Assembly: GCF_020880995.1 (NCBI RefSeq)
Contig: NZ_JAJISD010000001.1
Span: forward strand, 372,001-436,000
Reading direction: 5' to 3'
Length of the DNA: 64,000 nucleotides
Origin: Reyranella aquatilis
GTDB taxonomy: Bacteria; Pseudomonadota; Alphaproteobacteria; Reyranellales; Reyranellaceae
The notes under the pieces are model-generated. The model saw nothing but the letters and a program-made list of their open reading frames with translations, made no database searches and was not told the DNA's origin. Both the position numbers and the translations under genes were made by a program. Positions 8,363-18,149 of the stretch are shown here, piece after piece (positions within the stretch are counted from its first letter, which is position 1; the number at the start of each line of letters is the position of its first letter).

Positions 8363-9241
8363 ATGTTCAAGAACGACCTGTTCAAGGGAAAGCGATTTCT
8401 GATCACCGGCGGCGGCACCGGCCTCGGTCGCATGATGCTGGAGAAGTTCGTCGAACTGGGTGCAGACTGTGTGATATGCGGCCGCCGCGGAAGCGTGCTC
8501 GAGGAGACGGCCAAGCAGGTGATGGAGAAGAACCCCGGCCGCCGCGTGGATTTCCACTCCGTCGACATCCGGGTGGCGACAGCGGTCGAGGAGATGATCG
8601 ATCAGATCTGGGCCACCGGCCCGCTCGACGGTCTTGTGAACAACGCCGCCGGCAACTTCATCTCCCAGACCAAGGACCTCAGTCCCCGCGCCTTCGACGC
8701 AATCGCAAACATCGTCCTGCACGGCACGTTCTACATGACGAACGCCTGCGGCAAGCGATGGATTGCCGAGCAGCGCAAGGCGAGCGTCCTCAGCATCCTC
8801 ACGACCTGGGTCTGGACCGGCAGTCCGTTCGTCGTGCCGTCGGCCATGTCGAAGGCCGGCGTCGCAGTGATGACCCAGAGCCTGGCCGTCGAGTGGGCGC
8901 GCCATGGCATCCGTCTCAACGCGATCGCCCCGGGTCCTTTCCCGACCGAGGGGGCCTGGGCTCGCCTCAACCCTCTGCAGGAGGGGAACGACACCCGGTA
9001 CAACACGCGCAATCCGATGGGCCGCGTCGGGCGTCCCAGCGAACTCGCCAACATGGCGGCCTTCCTGATGAGCGAGGAGGTCGAATACATCAACGGCGAG
9101 GTGATCGCGATCGACGGCGCCATGGGGATCATGGGCAACGGCACCTTCTCCAACATGATGTCGTACAGCGAGCAGGACTGGATTCGCATCCGGGAGCAGA
9201 TCCAGTCGACCAACGCCGCCGACAAGGCCAAGCGCAGCTGA
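8363..9241 (+). CDS. SDR family oxidoreductase, 2,4-dienoyl-CoA reductase-like
   Basis: A 292-residue NAD(P)-dependent short-chain dehydrogenase. The Rossmann TGGGTGLG (residues 15-22) and NNAAG (93-97) are present. The middle and C-terminal part closely follows animal mitochondrial 2,4-dienoyl-CoA reductase (DECR1): TGSPFVVPSAMSKAGV, SLAVEWARHGIRLNAIAPGPFPTEGAW, and INGEVIAIDG. DECR1 reduces 2,4-dienoyl-CoA during unsaturated fatty acid oxidation and uses a Tyr 15 residues before the active-site Lys. Here that position is Trp149 (Lys164 is kept), so activity or proton donor may differ. A strong hairpin follows the stop codon. Confidence 0.85.
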   Translation: MFKNDLFKGKRFLITGGGTGLGRMMLEKFVELGADCVICGRRGSVLEETAKQVMEKNPGRRVDFHSVDIRVATAVEEMIDQIWATGPLDGLVNNAAGNFISQTKDLSPRAFDAIANIVLHGTFYMTNACGKRWIAEQRKASVLSILTTWVWTGSPFVVPSAMSKAGVAVMTQSLAVEWARHGIRLNAIAPGPFPTEGAWARLNPLQEGNDTRYNTRNPMGRVGRPSELANMAAFLMSEEVEYINGEVIAIDGAMGIMGNGTFSNMMSYSEQDWIRIREQIQSTNAADKAKRS

Positions 9242-9264
9242 CCTGGGTTGATTCGTGCCCCCTG

Positions 9265-9294
9265 CCGACCTGTGGCTTTGGCGCCACAGGTCGG
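9265..9294 (+). terminator. Hairpin terminator after the dienoyl-CoA reductase-like gene
   Basis: A perfect 11-bp stem (CCGACCTGTGG / CCACAGGTCGG) with an 8-base loop begins 24 bases after the stop codon. No T-run follows, so it could be a weak intrinsic terminator or an mRNA 3'-end stabiliser. Confidence 0.6.
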
Positions 9295-9433
9295 AGCGAT
9301 TGAGAAGGAGACCCCCGCCGAAGTGCTAGAGTGGCGGTGTCGGCGGAGGCTCCGGCCTCAATTGAGCCAAAGTGTCATGGTGTTTTCAGGCTCCCAAAAA
9401 CGAGCAATTTCCGGGTCCCCGAGAGATCCAATC

Positions 9434-10069
9434 GTGCAGTCCAGTAACAAGCCGGCCACCCTCTTCGCCCCGCATTTGCCCCGTCGGCAGATGTTGTTCA
9501 TGGGCAGCGCCGTAGCCGGCATGCTGGTCGTCCCCTCGGTATTCGCCCAGAGCATCGACGCCCGCCACTGGCAGGGCACCACCGCGGTGACGCGGCAGCC
9601 CGAGCACGTCGTCGCTACCACCATCGCCGAATGGCGCAGCCTGTGGAGCCGCGTCGGCTCCCCCGCGCCCGACATGTTCGAGGCGGGCCGCATGAACGCG
9701 GTCGGCATCTTCCTCGGCCGTCGCGGCGGCGAAGGCTATGCGGTGAACATCCTCTCGACGGCCCGGCGGCGCGATCGCATCGTGGTGGTCTTCGAGGAAC
9801 GCATGCCGGCCGAGATGATGACGGCGCAGCGCGCGGCCCCCCGGCCCGTGGCCGTCGGGCCGCTGACGAACGGACCGGCCGCTTCGAGCCCTCCCTCGGC
9901 GCTGCCGCCAGGTGCCGCGGGCTTTGCCACCCCCGGCGGATCGGCCGCGCTGTCGGCGCCACCGCCCCCGGCCACCCGTCCGGTCGGTCAGCCGACCTCC
10001 CCCTGGGCGATCATTCTGATCAACCGGGCCGATCTCCCGGTTTCGGTCGAGCAGCGCCTCTTCCGCTGA
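9434..10069 (+). CDS. Secreted PrcB-domain-like protein with twin-arginine signal
   Basis: About 211 residues. The N-terminus has a twin-arginine-like signal (PRRQMLFMGSAVAGMLV, cleavage after FAQ). The following region, EWRSLWSRVGS, then MNAVGIFLGRRGGEGYAVNI and IVVVFEERMP, follows the pattern of PrcB C-terminal domain proteins (W..LW...G, V..FLG.R..GGY.V.I, E..P). A Pro/Ala-rich low-complexity segment precedes a last beta-strand IILINRADLPVSVEQRLFR. Function is unknown; PrcB-like domains are associated with secreted protease complexes. GTG 9434 is chosen to include the Tat motif; an ATG at 9491 would cut it. Confidence 0.65.
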   Translation: MQSSNKPATLFAPHLPRRQMLFMGSAVAGMLVVPSVFAQSIDARHWQGTTAVTRQPEHVVATTIAEWRSLWSRVGSPAPDMFEAGRMNAVGIFLGRRGGEGYAVNILSTARRRDRIVVVFEERMPAEMMTAQRAAPRPVAVGPLTNGPAASSPPSALPPGAAGFATPGGSAALSAPPPPATRPVGQPTSPWAIILINRADLPVSVEQRLFR

Positions 10070-10088
10070 GGCCCTTCCCTGCGAGCAC

Positions 10089-11888
10089 TCAGTGCGAGTG
10101 CCGGGGGACTCCCTTGGTCTTCGCAATCTTCTGGTAGTCGACCGCAAAGTCGAGGCAGGCGCCGCTGGCGAGTTGGCCGACGAACTTGCGCTGCAGTTCC
10201 TGCCACGGAGTCTGGCTGGGCACGACGTTGGGCTTCCACGCCTTCTTGCGCTTTGCCAACTCCCGGGCGGTGATCATGATGTTGGCGGTGCGCTTGCCGA
10301 TGTCGATGCGGACCCGGTCTCCGGTCTCCAGCAGCGCGAGCCCACCTCCGACCGCCGCTTCCGGCGAGGCATTCAGGATCGAGGGACTGGCGGACGTGCC
10401 GCTCTGTCGGCCGTCGCCGATGCAGGGCAGCAGCAGGATCCCGCCCTTCACCAGCCGGTCCGGTGGCAGCATGTTCACCACTTCCGCCGCACCGGGATAA
10501 CCTACGGGGCCGGCATTGCGAATCACGAGGATGCTGTTCTCGTCGATCGGCAGCTTCGGGTCGTTGATGCGGTGGTGATAGTCCTCCGGACCCTCGAACA
10601 CGATGGCGGTGCCCTCGAAGGCGTCCCGATCGCCTTCGCGCTCGAGATACTTCTCGCGGAACTCCGGCGAGATCACCGAAGTCTTCATGATCGCCGAGTC
10701 GAAGAGATTGCCGCCGAGTACGGCGAAACCGGCCTGGTTGAGCATCGGCCTGTCGTAGGTCTTGATGACCTCGCCATCGGCCTTGATTGCGTGGCGCAGG
10801 TTCTGGGCTACGGTCCGGCCGGACACGGTCAGCGCGTCACCATGGATCTTTTTGCGGTCCAGCAGCTCCTTCATTACGGTCGGCACGCCGCCGGCACGAT
10901 GGAACGCCTCGCCGAGATACTTGCCGGCGGGCATGCAGTTCACCAGCAGCGGAATGTCGTAGCCGATCTTGTCCCAATCCTTGTTTTCGAGCTTCACCCC
11001 GATATGCCGCGCGATGGCATTGACGTGCGGCGGGCAGTTCGTAGAGGCGCCGAGCGCGCTCGCCGCCACGATGGCATTCTCGAAGGCCTTGCGGGTCAGG
11101 ATGTCGGACGGCTTCAGGTCCTCCCACACCATGTCGACGATGCGCTTGCCGGTCTCGTAGGCCATCTGGCCCCGCTCCTTGTATGGGCCGGGGATCGCCG
11201 CGCAGCCGGGCAGCGACATGCCAAGCGCTTCGGCCATGCTATTCATGGAGAGTGCCGTGCCCATCGTGTTGCAGTGACCCACGCTGGGCGCGCTCGACGC
11301 GACCATCTCGATGAACTTCTCCATGTCGATGCGGCCCGCCGCCAGCTCCTGGCGGGCGTACCAGACGATGGTGCCCGAGCCGGCGAGGCCGCCGGCGAAA
11401 TGGCCGTCGAGCATCGGCCCGCCCGAGAGCACGATGGCGGGAATGTCGACGGTGGCCGCGCCCATGATCATTGCGGGCGTGGTCTTGTCGCAACCGGTCG
11501 TCAGCACGACGCCATCGAAGAAATAGCCGTACAGGCACTCGACCAGGCTGAGATAGGCGAGGTTGCGGTCGAGCGCCGCCGTCGGGCGCTTGCCGGTCTC
11601 CTGGATCGGATGGACCGGGAACTCGATGGGGATGCCGCCGGCATCGCGGATGCCGTCGCGCACGCGCGTCGCCAGGTCGAGGTGATGGCGGTTGCAGGGC
11701 GAGAGGTCGCTGCCGGTCTGGGCGATGCCGATGATCGGTCGGCCGCTGCGCAACTCGGCGAGCGTCAGGCCGAAGTTCATGTAGCGCTCGAGATAGAGCG
11801 CGGCCATCGTCGGGTCGCCCTTGGCATCGAACCATTCGCGGCTGCGCAACGGGCGCTTGCCGCCGTTGCCGCTCTTCTTCTTGGCCAT
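10089..11888 (-). CDS. IlvD/Edd family dehydratase, probable sugar-acid (pentonate/hexonate) dehydratase
   Basis: A 599-residue iron-sulfur dehydratase that removes water from a sugar acid to give a 2-keto-3-deoxy acid. Cluster-ligand cysteines occur in [21 protein letters not shown] and GHCNTMGTA, the arrangement of arabinonate/xylonate dehydratases. The C-terminal family block [14 protein letters not shown] and GDGRQSGTS is present. The ATG at 11888 has a GGAGGA ribosome-binding site 6 bases upstream. It diverges from the KDG kinase gene across 98 bp, so the pair probably shares a control region. The exact sugar acid cannot be told from sequence. Confidence 0.9.
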   Translation of the reverse strand: MAKKKSGNGGKRPLRSREWFDAKGDPTMAALYLERYMNFGLTLAELRSGRPIIGIAQTGSDLSPCNRHHLDLATRVRDGIRDAGGIPIEFPVHPIQETGKRPTAALDRNLAYLSLVECLYGYFFDGVVLTTGCDKTTPAMIMGAATVDIPAIVLSGGPMLDGHFAGGLAGSGTIVWYARQELAAGRIDMEKFIEMVASSAPSVGHCNTMGTALSMNSMAEALGMSLPGCAAIPGPYKERGQMAYETGKRIVDMVWEDLKPSDILTRKAFENAIVAASALGASTNCPPHVNAIARHIGVKLENKDWDKIGYDIPLLVNCMPAGKYLGEAFHRAGGVPTVMKELLDRKKIHGDALTVSGRTVAQNLRHAIKADGEVIKTYDRPMLNQAGFAVLGGNLFDSAIMKTSVISPEFREKYLEREGDRDAFEGTAIVFEGPEDYHHRINDPKLPIDENSILVIRNAGPVGYPGAAEVVNMLPPDRLVKGGILLLPCIGDGRQSGTSASPSILNASPEAAVGGGLALLETGDRVRIDIGKRTANIMITARELAKRKKAWKPNVVPSQTPWQELQRKFVGQLASGACLDFAVDYQKIAKTKGVPRHSH

Positions 11889-11986
11889 CCGGTTCCTCCA
11901 GCTTGTTGGCGCAACCCTGGGAGAAGGCGTCGCTGAAGTCCAGCGCATCGCTTGAGGTCCGGCCTGTGGCGTGAGAAATCTCGGCC

Positions 11987-12919
11987 ATGGCACCCTCCCC
12001 CGACATCGTCTGCCTCGGCGAACCCCTGATCGAATTCAACCGCCCGAAGGAAGGCGACGGCCGAACATGGTTGCAAGGCTTCGGCGGAGACTCCCAGAAC
12101 GTGGCGATCGCGGCGGCGCGCCAGGGTGCCTCGACCGGGTACCTGACCGGCGTCGGGCAGGACTGGATGGGCGATGCCTTCCTCGACCTCTGGAAGAACG
12201 AGGGCGTGGACGCTTCGCGGGTCACGCGCCATCCGAGCGCGCCCACCGGCGTCAGCTTCGTCACCCACAGCGCATCCGGGCACAAGTTCGACTACCTGCG
12301 CAAGAATTCGGCCGCCTCGCTGATGACGCCCGAAGGGCTCGCCGCCGACTACATCGCGGGCGCCAAGATCTTCCACCTGTCCGCCATCGGCCAGGCGATC
12401 AGCGACAGCGCCCGCGCGACCTGCGATGCCGCCATCGCCGTCGCCAGGCAGGCCGGCGTGAAGGTGTCCTACGACACCAACCTGCGGCTCCGCCTGTGGG
12501 ACCTCGACATTGCCCGGAAGGTGATCGACGCCACCATCGCGCGTTGTGACATCGCCCTCCCCAGCCTCGACGATTCCCGGCAGCTCACCGGCCTCGGGGA
12601 GCCCCAGGCCATCGCCGCCTACTATCTCGGCCTGGGGGCGCCGCTGGTGGCACTCAAGATGGGCTCGGAAGGCTCCTTGATCGCCACGCGTGAGCGCCAG
12701 GTCCACATTGCGCCGCACAAGGTCGAGCCGGTCGACGCCACCGGTGCGGGCGATACGTTCGACGGTGCTTTCCTGACCCGCCTGCTGGCAGGAGATGATC
12801 CCGAAACCGCGGCGCGCTATGCCAATGTTGCGGCGGCACTGTCGACCACGGGCTACGGCGCGGTGACGCCGATGCCGCGCAGGTCCGACGTCCTCACTGC
12901 GCTGAAGCGCGCCGGCTGA
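11987..12919 (+). CDS. kdgK: 2-dehydro-3-deoxygluconokinase (PfkB family)
   Basis: A 310-residue cytoplasmic PfkB/ribokinase-fold kinase that phosphorylates 2-keto-3-deoxygluconate to KDPG. It has the N-terminal [10 protein letters not shown] typical of KDG kinases, [15 protein letters not shown] substrate-binding loop and the C-terminal [18 protein letters not shown] with the catalytic Asp of GAGD. It feeds the KDPG aldolase gene a few kilobases away. The last 26 bases overlap the convergent sterol-desaturase gene. Confidence 0.9.
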   Translation: MAPSPDIVCLGEPLIEFNRPKEGDGRTWLQGFGGDSQNVAIAAARQGASTGYLTGVGQDWMGDAFLDLWKNEGVDASRVTRHPSAPTGVSFVTHSASGHKFDYLRKNSAASLMTPEGLAADYIAGAKIFHLSAIGQAISDSARATCDAAIAVARQAGVKVSYDTNLRLRLWDLDIARKVIDATIARCDIALPSLDDSRQLTGLGEPQAIAAYYLGLGAPLVALKMGSEGSLIATRERQVHIAPHKVEPVDATGAGDTFDGAFLTRLLAGDDPETAARYANVAAALSTTGYGAVTPMPRRSDVLTALKRAG

Positions 12920-13871
12920 ACCGCGGCAGTAGCGCCCGCACGAAGCGGCCGAACACCGTCGCCTGCTGGGCGATCCAACCGCGCCCATTGTCGGCATCGA
13001 CCGTGGCGTCGTCGACGCCGGTCGGGCGGATCTTTTCGTCGTAGATCGCCGTGCCGAACAGGATGTCCCAGATCGGGAAGACCGGCGCGAAGTTATGGTC
13101 CTGGATGTGACGTTCCGTCGGCGTCGACAGCGCGTGATGCAGGCGGTGGAAGCGCGGGCTCACCAGCAGGCGTTCGCCCAGCCAACCGAAGGACATGTCG
13201 ACGTTGGCGTGCGACCAGCTCTCGATCAGCCGCCCGACCATGAGGATCACCACATACTCGCCCGGCTGGACGCCGACGAACTGCGAGAACAGCACCAGCG
13301 CCAGGGTAATGATCAGGTCGTCGATCACATGGTTGCGGTCGTCCGTCCACACGGTCATGCGACGCTGGCTGTGATGCAGGCTGTGCAAGGCCCACCACCA
13401 CCCGAAGGCATGCTGGCCCCGGTGCAGCCAGTAGGCGGCGAAATCGTAGAGCACGAAGTAGACGAGGAAGGAGACCAGGGCGTTGTCGCCGATCCAGGGC
13501 AGGAGGCGTTCCAGCCGTGGCGGCATGTAGCCCCAAGTGCGCACCGTCAGTTCGATCTCCTGCACCAGCGGATAGGTCAGGATGAAAATGGCGAGCGGGA
13601 TCACGCCGAGCTTGTTGAGCATCGTGTAGACGCGGTCGACCATGATGAGCTTATCGTCCTCGCCCGCCTTCTCCAGCGGCCAGCGGCGCTCGAAGAAGCG
13701 CATTCCGATCGCGATCACCGCGATCTGGACCACGCCCAGCATGACGAACTCGACCGCGCTGTAGCCCGGCTCGTACCAGGCCATCAGGCCGTACTTGAAG
13801 AGGATGGGGCTGACGAGGGTCTCGAACAGCCAGGCCTGGGCGCCGACCCAGAGGTCGATCAGGTCGCGCAT
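12894..13871 (-). CDS. Sterol desaturase / fatty acid hydroxylase superfamily membrane enzyme
   Basis: A 325-residue integral membrane di-iron enzyme with several hydrophobic segments in the N-terminal half. The diagnostic histidine clusters are present: HRGQH (about 152), HSLHHSQ (about 164), and HRLHHA plus HNFAPVFPIWDILFGT near 240-265. Family members hydroxylate or desaturate sterols, carotenoids or lipids; the substrate is unknown. It sits downstream of a beta-propeller gene on the same strand and converges with kdgK, overlapping it by 26 bp. Confidence 0.9.
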   Translation of the reverse strand: MRDLIDLWVGAQAWLFETLVSPILFKYGLMAWYEPGYSAVEFVMLGVVQIAVIAIGMRFFERRWPLEKAGEDDKLIMVDRVYTMLNKLGVIPLAIFILTYPLVQEIELTVRTWGYMPPRLERLLPWIGDNALVSFLVYFVLYDFAAYWLHRGQHAFGWWWALHSLHHSQRRMTVWTDDRNHVIDDLIITLALVLFSQFVGVQPGEYVVILMVGRLIESWSHANVDMSFGWLGERLLVSPRFHRLHHALSTPTERHIQDHNFAPVFPIWDILFGTAIYDEKIRPTGVDDATVDADNGRGWIAQQATVFGRFVRALLPRFSRRASAQ

Positions 13872-13878
13872 CGCGCCC

Positions 13879-14886
13879 CTATTTGATTTCGCCTGCCGTC
13901 GACGCCGCTCGCACCGGCGCGCCGGCTGTGACGTTGGCTGTCGACTTCATCATGAAGACCCCGTGCGGGGACTTGCCGACTGGAATGCTGCCGACGAGCT
14001 TCATGATGTCGATGTCGACGATGGCAACCCGGCGGAGGAAGCGCTGCGTGACCCAGAGTTCCCGTCCATCCGGCGTGATGTCCATGCAATCCGGTCCACC
14101 CGGGATCCGGACACTGCCCACGACTTTCGGCTCGTCCTTGGTGTCGATCAGGGAGACGGTGCCCTCGACGCGGTTGCTGAGGAAATAGTGCCGGCCGTCG
14201 CCTTTCGGGAAGAAGTTGTGAGCCCCCTTGCCGGTCTGAAGACTGCTTTTTACCGCGCCGTCCTTCGGATCGACGACGACGATGTTGTCCTCTCCGGTGA
14301 GCGCCACCAGCAGGCGCTTGTTGTCCGGAAGCATCACGACCCCGGCCGGCGCGTTGCCAACCGGCACGTTCCACTTGAGCGCCTGCGTCGCCAGATCGAA
14401 GGCGGCCAGGCGCCCGCTCTGCTGCAGCGTCACGAATACCGTCTTGGACTCGGCGTCGAAGGCGATGTGGCTGGGCAGGCCGTCGATGAAGATTCGGCCG
14501 GCAAGCTTGAAGCCGTCCGCATGGTAGATGTCGACATGGTCGAGACGGTAGGCCGCCGTCACGAACCACTTGCCGTCCGGGCTGAAGCCCAGATGGTAGG
14601 GGTCGAGGATGTCCTTGATGACCCGCTTGCGCTCCCCGGTCTTGACGTCGAGGCTGAGCAGCTCGTTGGTTGCCGTCGAGCCGATCAGCACTTCCTTGCC
14701 GTCCGGCGAGAGGATCAGATGATGCGGTTCCCGGCCGACCGGAAGGCGCGCGACCTCGGTCCGCGTGCTGCGGCTCAGGATGCTGTAGGACGCTTCCTCG
14801 GAATTGAGAATGATTACGGAATCGGCTCGCGCTGTCCCGCCCACCACGAGCGAAAGCGCCAACGCTGCGAACGACAGCCTATTCAT
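13879..14886 (-). CDS. Periplasmic YVTN-type beta-propeller protein
   Basis: A 335-residue exported protein. A signal peptide ends in GGTARA-D. Repeats of about 40 residues follow the YVTN/NHL-like pattern (VGREPHHLILSPDGKEVLIGST, DPYHLGFSPDGKWFVTAAY, GLPSHIAFDAESKTVFVTL, GNAPAGVVMLPDNKRLLVAL), giving a seven-bladed propeller. Such proteins act in binding or electron-transfer contexts, with no defined role here. The stop is 7 bp from the sterol-desaturase start, suggesting co-transcription. Confidence 0.86.
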   Translation of the reverse strand: MNRLSFAALALSLVVGGTARADSVIILNSEEASYSILSRSTRTEVARLPVGREPHHLILSPDGKEVLIGSTATNELLSLDVKTGERKRVIKDILDPYHLGFSPDGKWFVTAAYRLDHVDIYHADGFKLAGRIFIDGLPSHIAFDAESKTVFVTLQQSGRLAAFDLATQALKWNVPVGNAPAGVVMLPDNKRLLVALTGEDNIVVVDPKDGAVKSSLQTGKGAHNFFPKGDGRHYFLSNRVEGTVSLIDTKDEPKVVGSVRIPGGPDCMDITPDGRELWVTQRFLRRVAIVDIDIMKLVGSIPVGKSPHGVFMMKSTANVTAGAPVRAASTAGEIK

Positions 14887-14938
14887 TGGTAGCCGCTACT
14901 CCTTGGTGCTGTCTTGAAGCACCTTTCCCGACGTTTCG

Positions 14939-15571
14939 CTAGCGGCGTTTCAGTGTCGAGGCCGTGGCAGCCAGCCGTTCGACACTTTGCCAGTCCCCTG
15001 TTGCCACGGCGCCACGCGGTGCGACCCACGAGCCACCCACGCAGGCCACGTTCGCCAGCGCCAGATAGGCCGGCGCCGTCTCCGGCGTGATGCCCCCGGT
15101 CGGGCAGAAGCGAAGATCCGCGAGCGGCGCGCCGACCGCCTTGAGCCACGTCAAACCGCCGGCCGCGTCGGCAGGAAAGAACTTGAGGAGACCAAATCCC
15201 TGCTCCGCGAGCGTCATCGCCTCGGAGACGGTCTGTACGCCCGGCAGGAAGGGCAGCCCCGACGCGCGCGCCGCCCGGGCGAGTTCGCAGGTGCAGCCGG
15301 GACTCACCGCGAAGCGCGCGCCGGCGCGCTGCGCCCGCTCCAGCTGCTCCGGATTGAGCACGGTGCCTGCGCCGACGATCGCCTCCGGGACCTCCCGGGC
15401 GATCGCTCGCAGGGCATCGAGCGCCGCCTCCGTCCGCAAGGTGACCTCGAGGACCGGCAGGCCTCCCCTGACGAGCGCCCGCGCCAGCGGGACGGCGCTG
15501 TCCCGGTTCTCGAGGGTGAGCACCGGAATTACCGGTGCCAGTGCGGCGATGGCCGCGATGTCCACGGTCAC
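14939..15571 (-). CDS. eda: 2-dehydro-3-deoxy-6-phosphogluconate (KDPG) aldolase
   Basis: A 210-residue class I aldolase splitting KDPG into pyruvate and glyceraldehyde 3-phosphate. Family motifs: [19 protein letters not shown] (catalytic Glu), [29 protein letters not shown] (Schiff-base Lys) and FCPTGGIT phosphate loop. Start is GTG 15571, overlapping the upstream SDR stop in a GTGA, which implies coupling. With the dehydratase and kdgK it completes sugar acid to KDG to KDPG to central metabolites. Confidence 0.94.
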   Translation of the reverse strand: MTVDIAAIAALAPVIPVLTLENRDSAVPLARALVRGGLPVLEVTLRTEAALDALRAIAREVPEAIVGAGTVLNPEQLERAQRAGARFAVSPGCTCELARAARASGLPFLPGVQTVSEAMTLAEQGFGLLKFFPADAAGGLTWLKAVGAPLADLRFCPTGGITPETAPAYLALANVACVGGSWVAPRGAVATGDWQSVERLAATASTLKRR

Positions 15572-16308
15572 ACGCTCCAGCCGCCGTCGATCACGTTCAC
15601 CGTGCCCGTGGTGAAGGCGGATTCGTCGCTGGCGAGATATGTCGCCAGGGCGGCGATCTCCTCGGCGGCACCGAAGCGCCCGGTCGGCTGGCGCTGCAGG
15701 AAGAACTGCTTGGCATCCGCCCCACCACCCAGGGCCGAAATGCGCTCGTCGAGCGACGGCGTCTGGACCGTACCCGGGCAGATCGCATTGCAGCGTATGC
15801 CCTTGCTCACATAGTCGACGGCCACCGACTTGGTGAGCCCGACCACTGCGGCCTTGGTCGTGCCGTAGATGAACCGCAGCGCGGCGCCCTTCACCGAGGA
15901 GGCCGCCGACGACATATTCACGATCGAGCCCCCGCCCTTTTCCAGCATTCCCGGCAGGAAGGCCTGGATCGTCCAGAACATGCTGCGGACGTTGAGGTTG
16001 AAGGCGAACTGCCACTGCTCGTCGGTTGCATCCAGCACAGTGCCGTGATGGACGAAGCCCGCACAGTTGAACAGGACGTCGACCGCCCCAGTCTCCGACG
16101 CGAGCTGACCGATGGCGGCCTTGTCGAGCACGTCGACCCTGCGCGTGACGATGCTTTCGATGCCCTTCAGCGCGTCGAGCTTCCCGGCATCGACGTCGGT
16201 TGCCCAGACCCTCGCGCTCTCGCGCGCGAACGTGCGCGCCGTGGCCGCACCGATCCCCTGTCCCGCGGCCGTGACGACGCAGGTCTTGCCCTTCAAGCGC
16301 ATTTCCAT
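15568..16308 (-). CDS. SDR family oxidoreductase, 2-keto-3-deoxy-L-fuconate dehydrogenase-like
   Basis: A 246-residue classical SDR with TAAGQGIG nucleotide-binding motif, NCAG, catalytic Ser in VNMSSAAS, and YGTTK (YxxxK). The [15 protein letters not shown] block is shared with the 2-keto-3-deoxy-L-fuconate dehydrogenase / DHRS6 group. Position directly before eda suggests oxidation of a keto-deoxy sugar acid. The start may be ATG 16308 or the in-frame ATG 16302. Confidence 0.85.
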   Translation of the reverse strand: MEMRLKGKTCVVTAAGQGIGAATARTFARESARVWATDVDAGKLDALKGIESIVTRRVDVLDKAAIGQLASETGAVDVLFNCAGFVHHGTVLDATDEQWQFAFNLNVRSMFWTIQAFLPGMLEKGGGSIVNMSSAASSVKGAALRFIYGTTKAAVVGLTKSVAVDYVSKGIRCNAICPGTVQTPSLDERISALGGGADAKQFFLQRQPTGRFGAAEEIAALATYLASDESAFTTGTVNVIDGGWSV

Positions 16309-16323
16309 CTCCCCGAACGGGCC

Positions 16324-17331
16324 TTACTTGATGATGCCCTTTTCCTTGTAGAACTTCTCCGCTCCGGGATGCAGCGGAATGCCAAGCCCCTGCTGCGAGG
16401 TCTCCAGCCGGATGACCTTGCCCTTGGCATGGCCCGAGTCGAGCAGCTTGCGGGTGTTGGCGTTCCACAGCGCCGCCGTGATGGCATAGATCAGCGCCTC
16501 GGACTGCTTGATCGACGTGACCCAGAGGGCGTTCACGCTCACCGTCTTCACCCCGGCCGTATTCTTGTAGGCGTCGTCGGGAATTGAATCGGCGGCAAAG
16601 AAGCTGAACTTCTGCAACAGCCCTTCCGCCTCCGGCCCGGCAATCGGCACCAGGTCGATGCCGGTCGTGACCGCCAGTTCGGAGATCGCGCCGTTCGGCC
16701 ATCCGCTGACACTGAAGAACGCGTCAAGGGCGCCGTCCTTGAGCTTGTCGGCGGCCTGCTGCGTCTTGAGGTATTCCGCCTTCATGTCCTTCTCGGTGAG
16801 CCCGTAGGCGGCCAGGATCAGCCGCGCATCGACCAGGGTCCCCGATCCCGGCTCGTCGAGCGAGAGCCGCTTGCCCTTCAGGTCCGTCACAGACTTGATG
16901 CCGGAGCCCTTGCGGGCGACCAGCTGGAAGCTCTCCGGATAGAGGCTCGCGATTGCCCTCAGCCCGTCCGCCTTCGGTCGTCCCTCGTAGATGCCTGTGC
17001 CGGTATAGGCCCAGTAGGCCACGTCCGATTGCACGAAGCCCGATTGCATCGTGCCGGCCGCGATGGCAGTGGCGTTGGCGACCGAGCCGTTGGAGGCGAC
17101 CGAGGTAGCGACGAGGCCGGGCACGCCGCAGGAGCCGCCGTCGGCACAGGCCCGCGAGCCCGGCGGGTTCGAAATGGCGTTGGCGATCAGGCCGCCGATC
17201 GGAAAGTAGGTGCCGGCGGTTGCGCCGGTGCCGATGCGGAAGAAAGTGATGTCCTGCGACCAGGCAGGCATTGCGCCAAAGGTGGCGGCACCCAGCCCTC
17301 CCAGCAGCGCAGTCCTGCGATTCATCCGCAT
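16324..17331 (-). CDS. TAXI family TRAP transporter solute receptor
   Basis: A 335-residue periplasmic binding protein of the TAXI (TRAP-associated extracytoplasmic) family. A twin-arginine-like signal NRRTALLGGLG and signal cleavage near SQ-D precede FFRIGTGATAGTYFPIGGLIANAIS, the family hallmark, and later ASNGSVANATAIAAGTMQSGFVQSD and GKRLSLDEPGSGT. No DctQ/M membrane genes are adjacent, so it is an orphan here. It lies upstream of the SDR and eda in one leftward unit and may bind the sugar-acid substrate. ATG 17331 has a GGGAGG site. Confidence 0.9.
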   Translation of the reverse strand: MRMNRRTALLGGLGAATFGAMPAWSQDITFFRIGTGATAGTYFPIGGLIANAISNPPGSRACADGGSCGVPGLVATSVASNGSVANATAIAAGTMQSGFVQSDVAYWAYTGTGIYEGRPKADGLRAIASLYPESFQLVARKGSGIKSVTDLKGKRLSLDEPGSGTLVDARLILAAYGLTEKDMKAEYLKTQQAADKLKDGALDAFFSVSGWPNGAISELAVTTGIDLVPIAGPEAEGLLQKFSFFAADSIPDDAYKNTAGVKTVSVNALWVTSIKQSEALIYAITAALWNANTRKLLDSGHAKGKVIRLETSQQGLGIPLHPGAEKFYKEKGIIK

Positions 17332-17392
17332 CGGAGCCTCCCTACCCTGACCAATTAAATCGTGTCCCGCTCCGGGCCGCAACGATTGCGCC

Positions 17393-18139
17393 TCAATTGA
17401 CGCCGATCGCGCGGCTCAAGGTCGGCCCGATCTCCTTGTGAATGACCAGATCGGCGTCGGCATCCTGGTCCGTCGGCTCGCGGTTCACGATCACGAACTT
17501 CGCGCCGTTGCGCCTCGCCATTTGGGGGAAGCCCGCCGCCGGATAGACCACCAGTGAACTGCCCAGCACGATGAACAGATCGCAGGCCAGGGTCTCTTCC
17601 TGGGCACGCAGCATGGGCACTTCCGGCATCGCCTGGCCGAACGAGATCGTCGCAGTCTTCACGATCCCTTCGCACTTCTCGCAGATCGGCAGCGTGCCCT
17701 TCTCCAGGAAGGCCCGGCGGATCGGGGCGAGTTCGTGACGGTGGCCGCAATCCAGACAGGTGGCGTAGGTCGTGTTGCCGTGCAGTTCGATGACCTTCGA
17801 GTCCGGCACGCCCGAGCGCTGGTGCAGCCCGTCGACGTTCTGGGTGATGATGGAGCTCATGCGGCCCAGCTCCACAAGCTTGGCCAGCGCGCGATGGCCG
17901 GCATTGGGTTCGGCCTTCAGCATGGTCTCGTCGGTGGCGAACTTGCGATGCCAGGACTCCCGCCGCATTTCCTCGGAGGCCATGAAGTCGTCGAAGTAGA
18001 TCGGCTTGTAGCGAGTCCAGATTCCCCCGGGCGAGCGGAAGTCCGGGATCCCCGACTCGGTCGAGATCCCCGCACCGGTGAAGGCCACGATCCGCTGGGC
18101 CGCATGAACCATCTCGCGCAGGCGTTCGGCATCATCCAT
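17393..18139 (-). CDS. NAD-dependent protein deacylase, sirtuin (Sir2) family
   Basis: A 248-residue Sir2 enzyme that removes lysine acyl groups using NAD. NAD-binding GAGISTESGIPDFRSP, the active-site TQNVDGLHQRSG with catalytic His in ELHGN, and a Zn-binding set (ATCLDCGH and PICEKC) are all intact, as is VLGSSLVVYPA. The leftward stop is 62 bp beyond the TAXI start. The start ATG 18139 gives the usual N-terminus. Confidence 0.94.
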   Translation of the reverse strand: MDDAERLREMVHAAQRIVAFTGAGISTESGIPDFRSPGGIWTRYKPIYFDDFMASEEMRRESWHRKFATDETMLKAEPNAGHRALAKLVELGRMSSIITQNVDGLHQRSGVPDSKVIELHGNTTYATCLDCGHRHELAPIRRAFLEKGTLPICEKCEGIVKTATISFGQAMPEVPMLRAQEETLACDLFIVLGSSLVVYPAAGFPQMARRNGAKFVIVNREPTDQDADADLVIHKEIGPTLSRAIGVN

Positions 18140-18149
18140 TGGCTTCACC

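Noticed and set aside
14939..16702. A continuous 587-codon minus-strand frame spanning aldolase and upstream genes
   Set aside because: Only the last 210 codons (from GTG 15571) are KDPG aldolase; the rest is an out-of-frame shadow of the SDR and TAXI genes and has Arg/Gly-rich composition.
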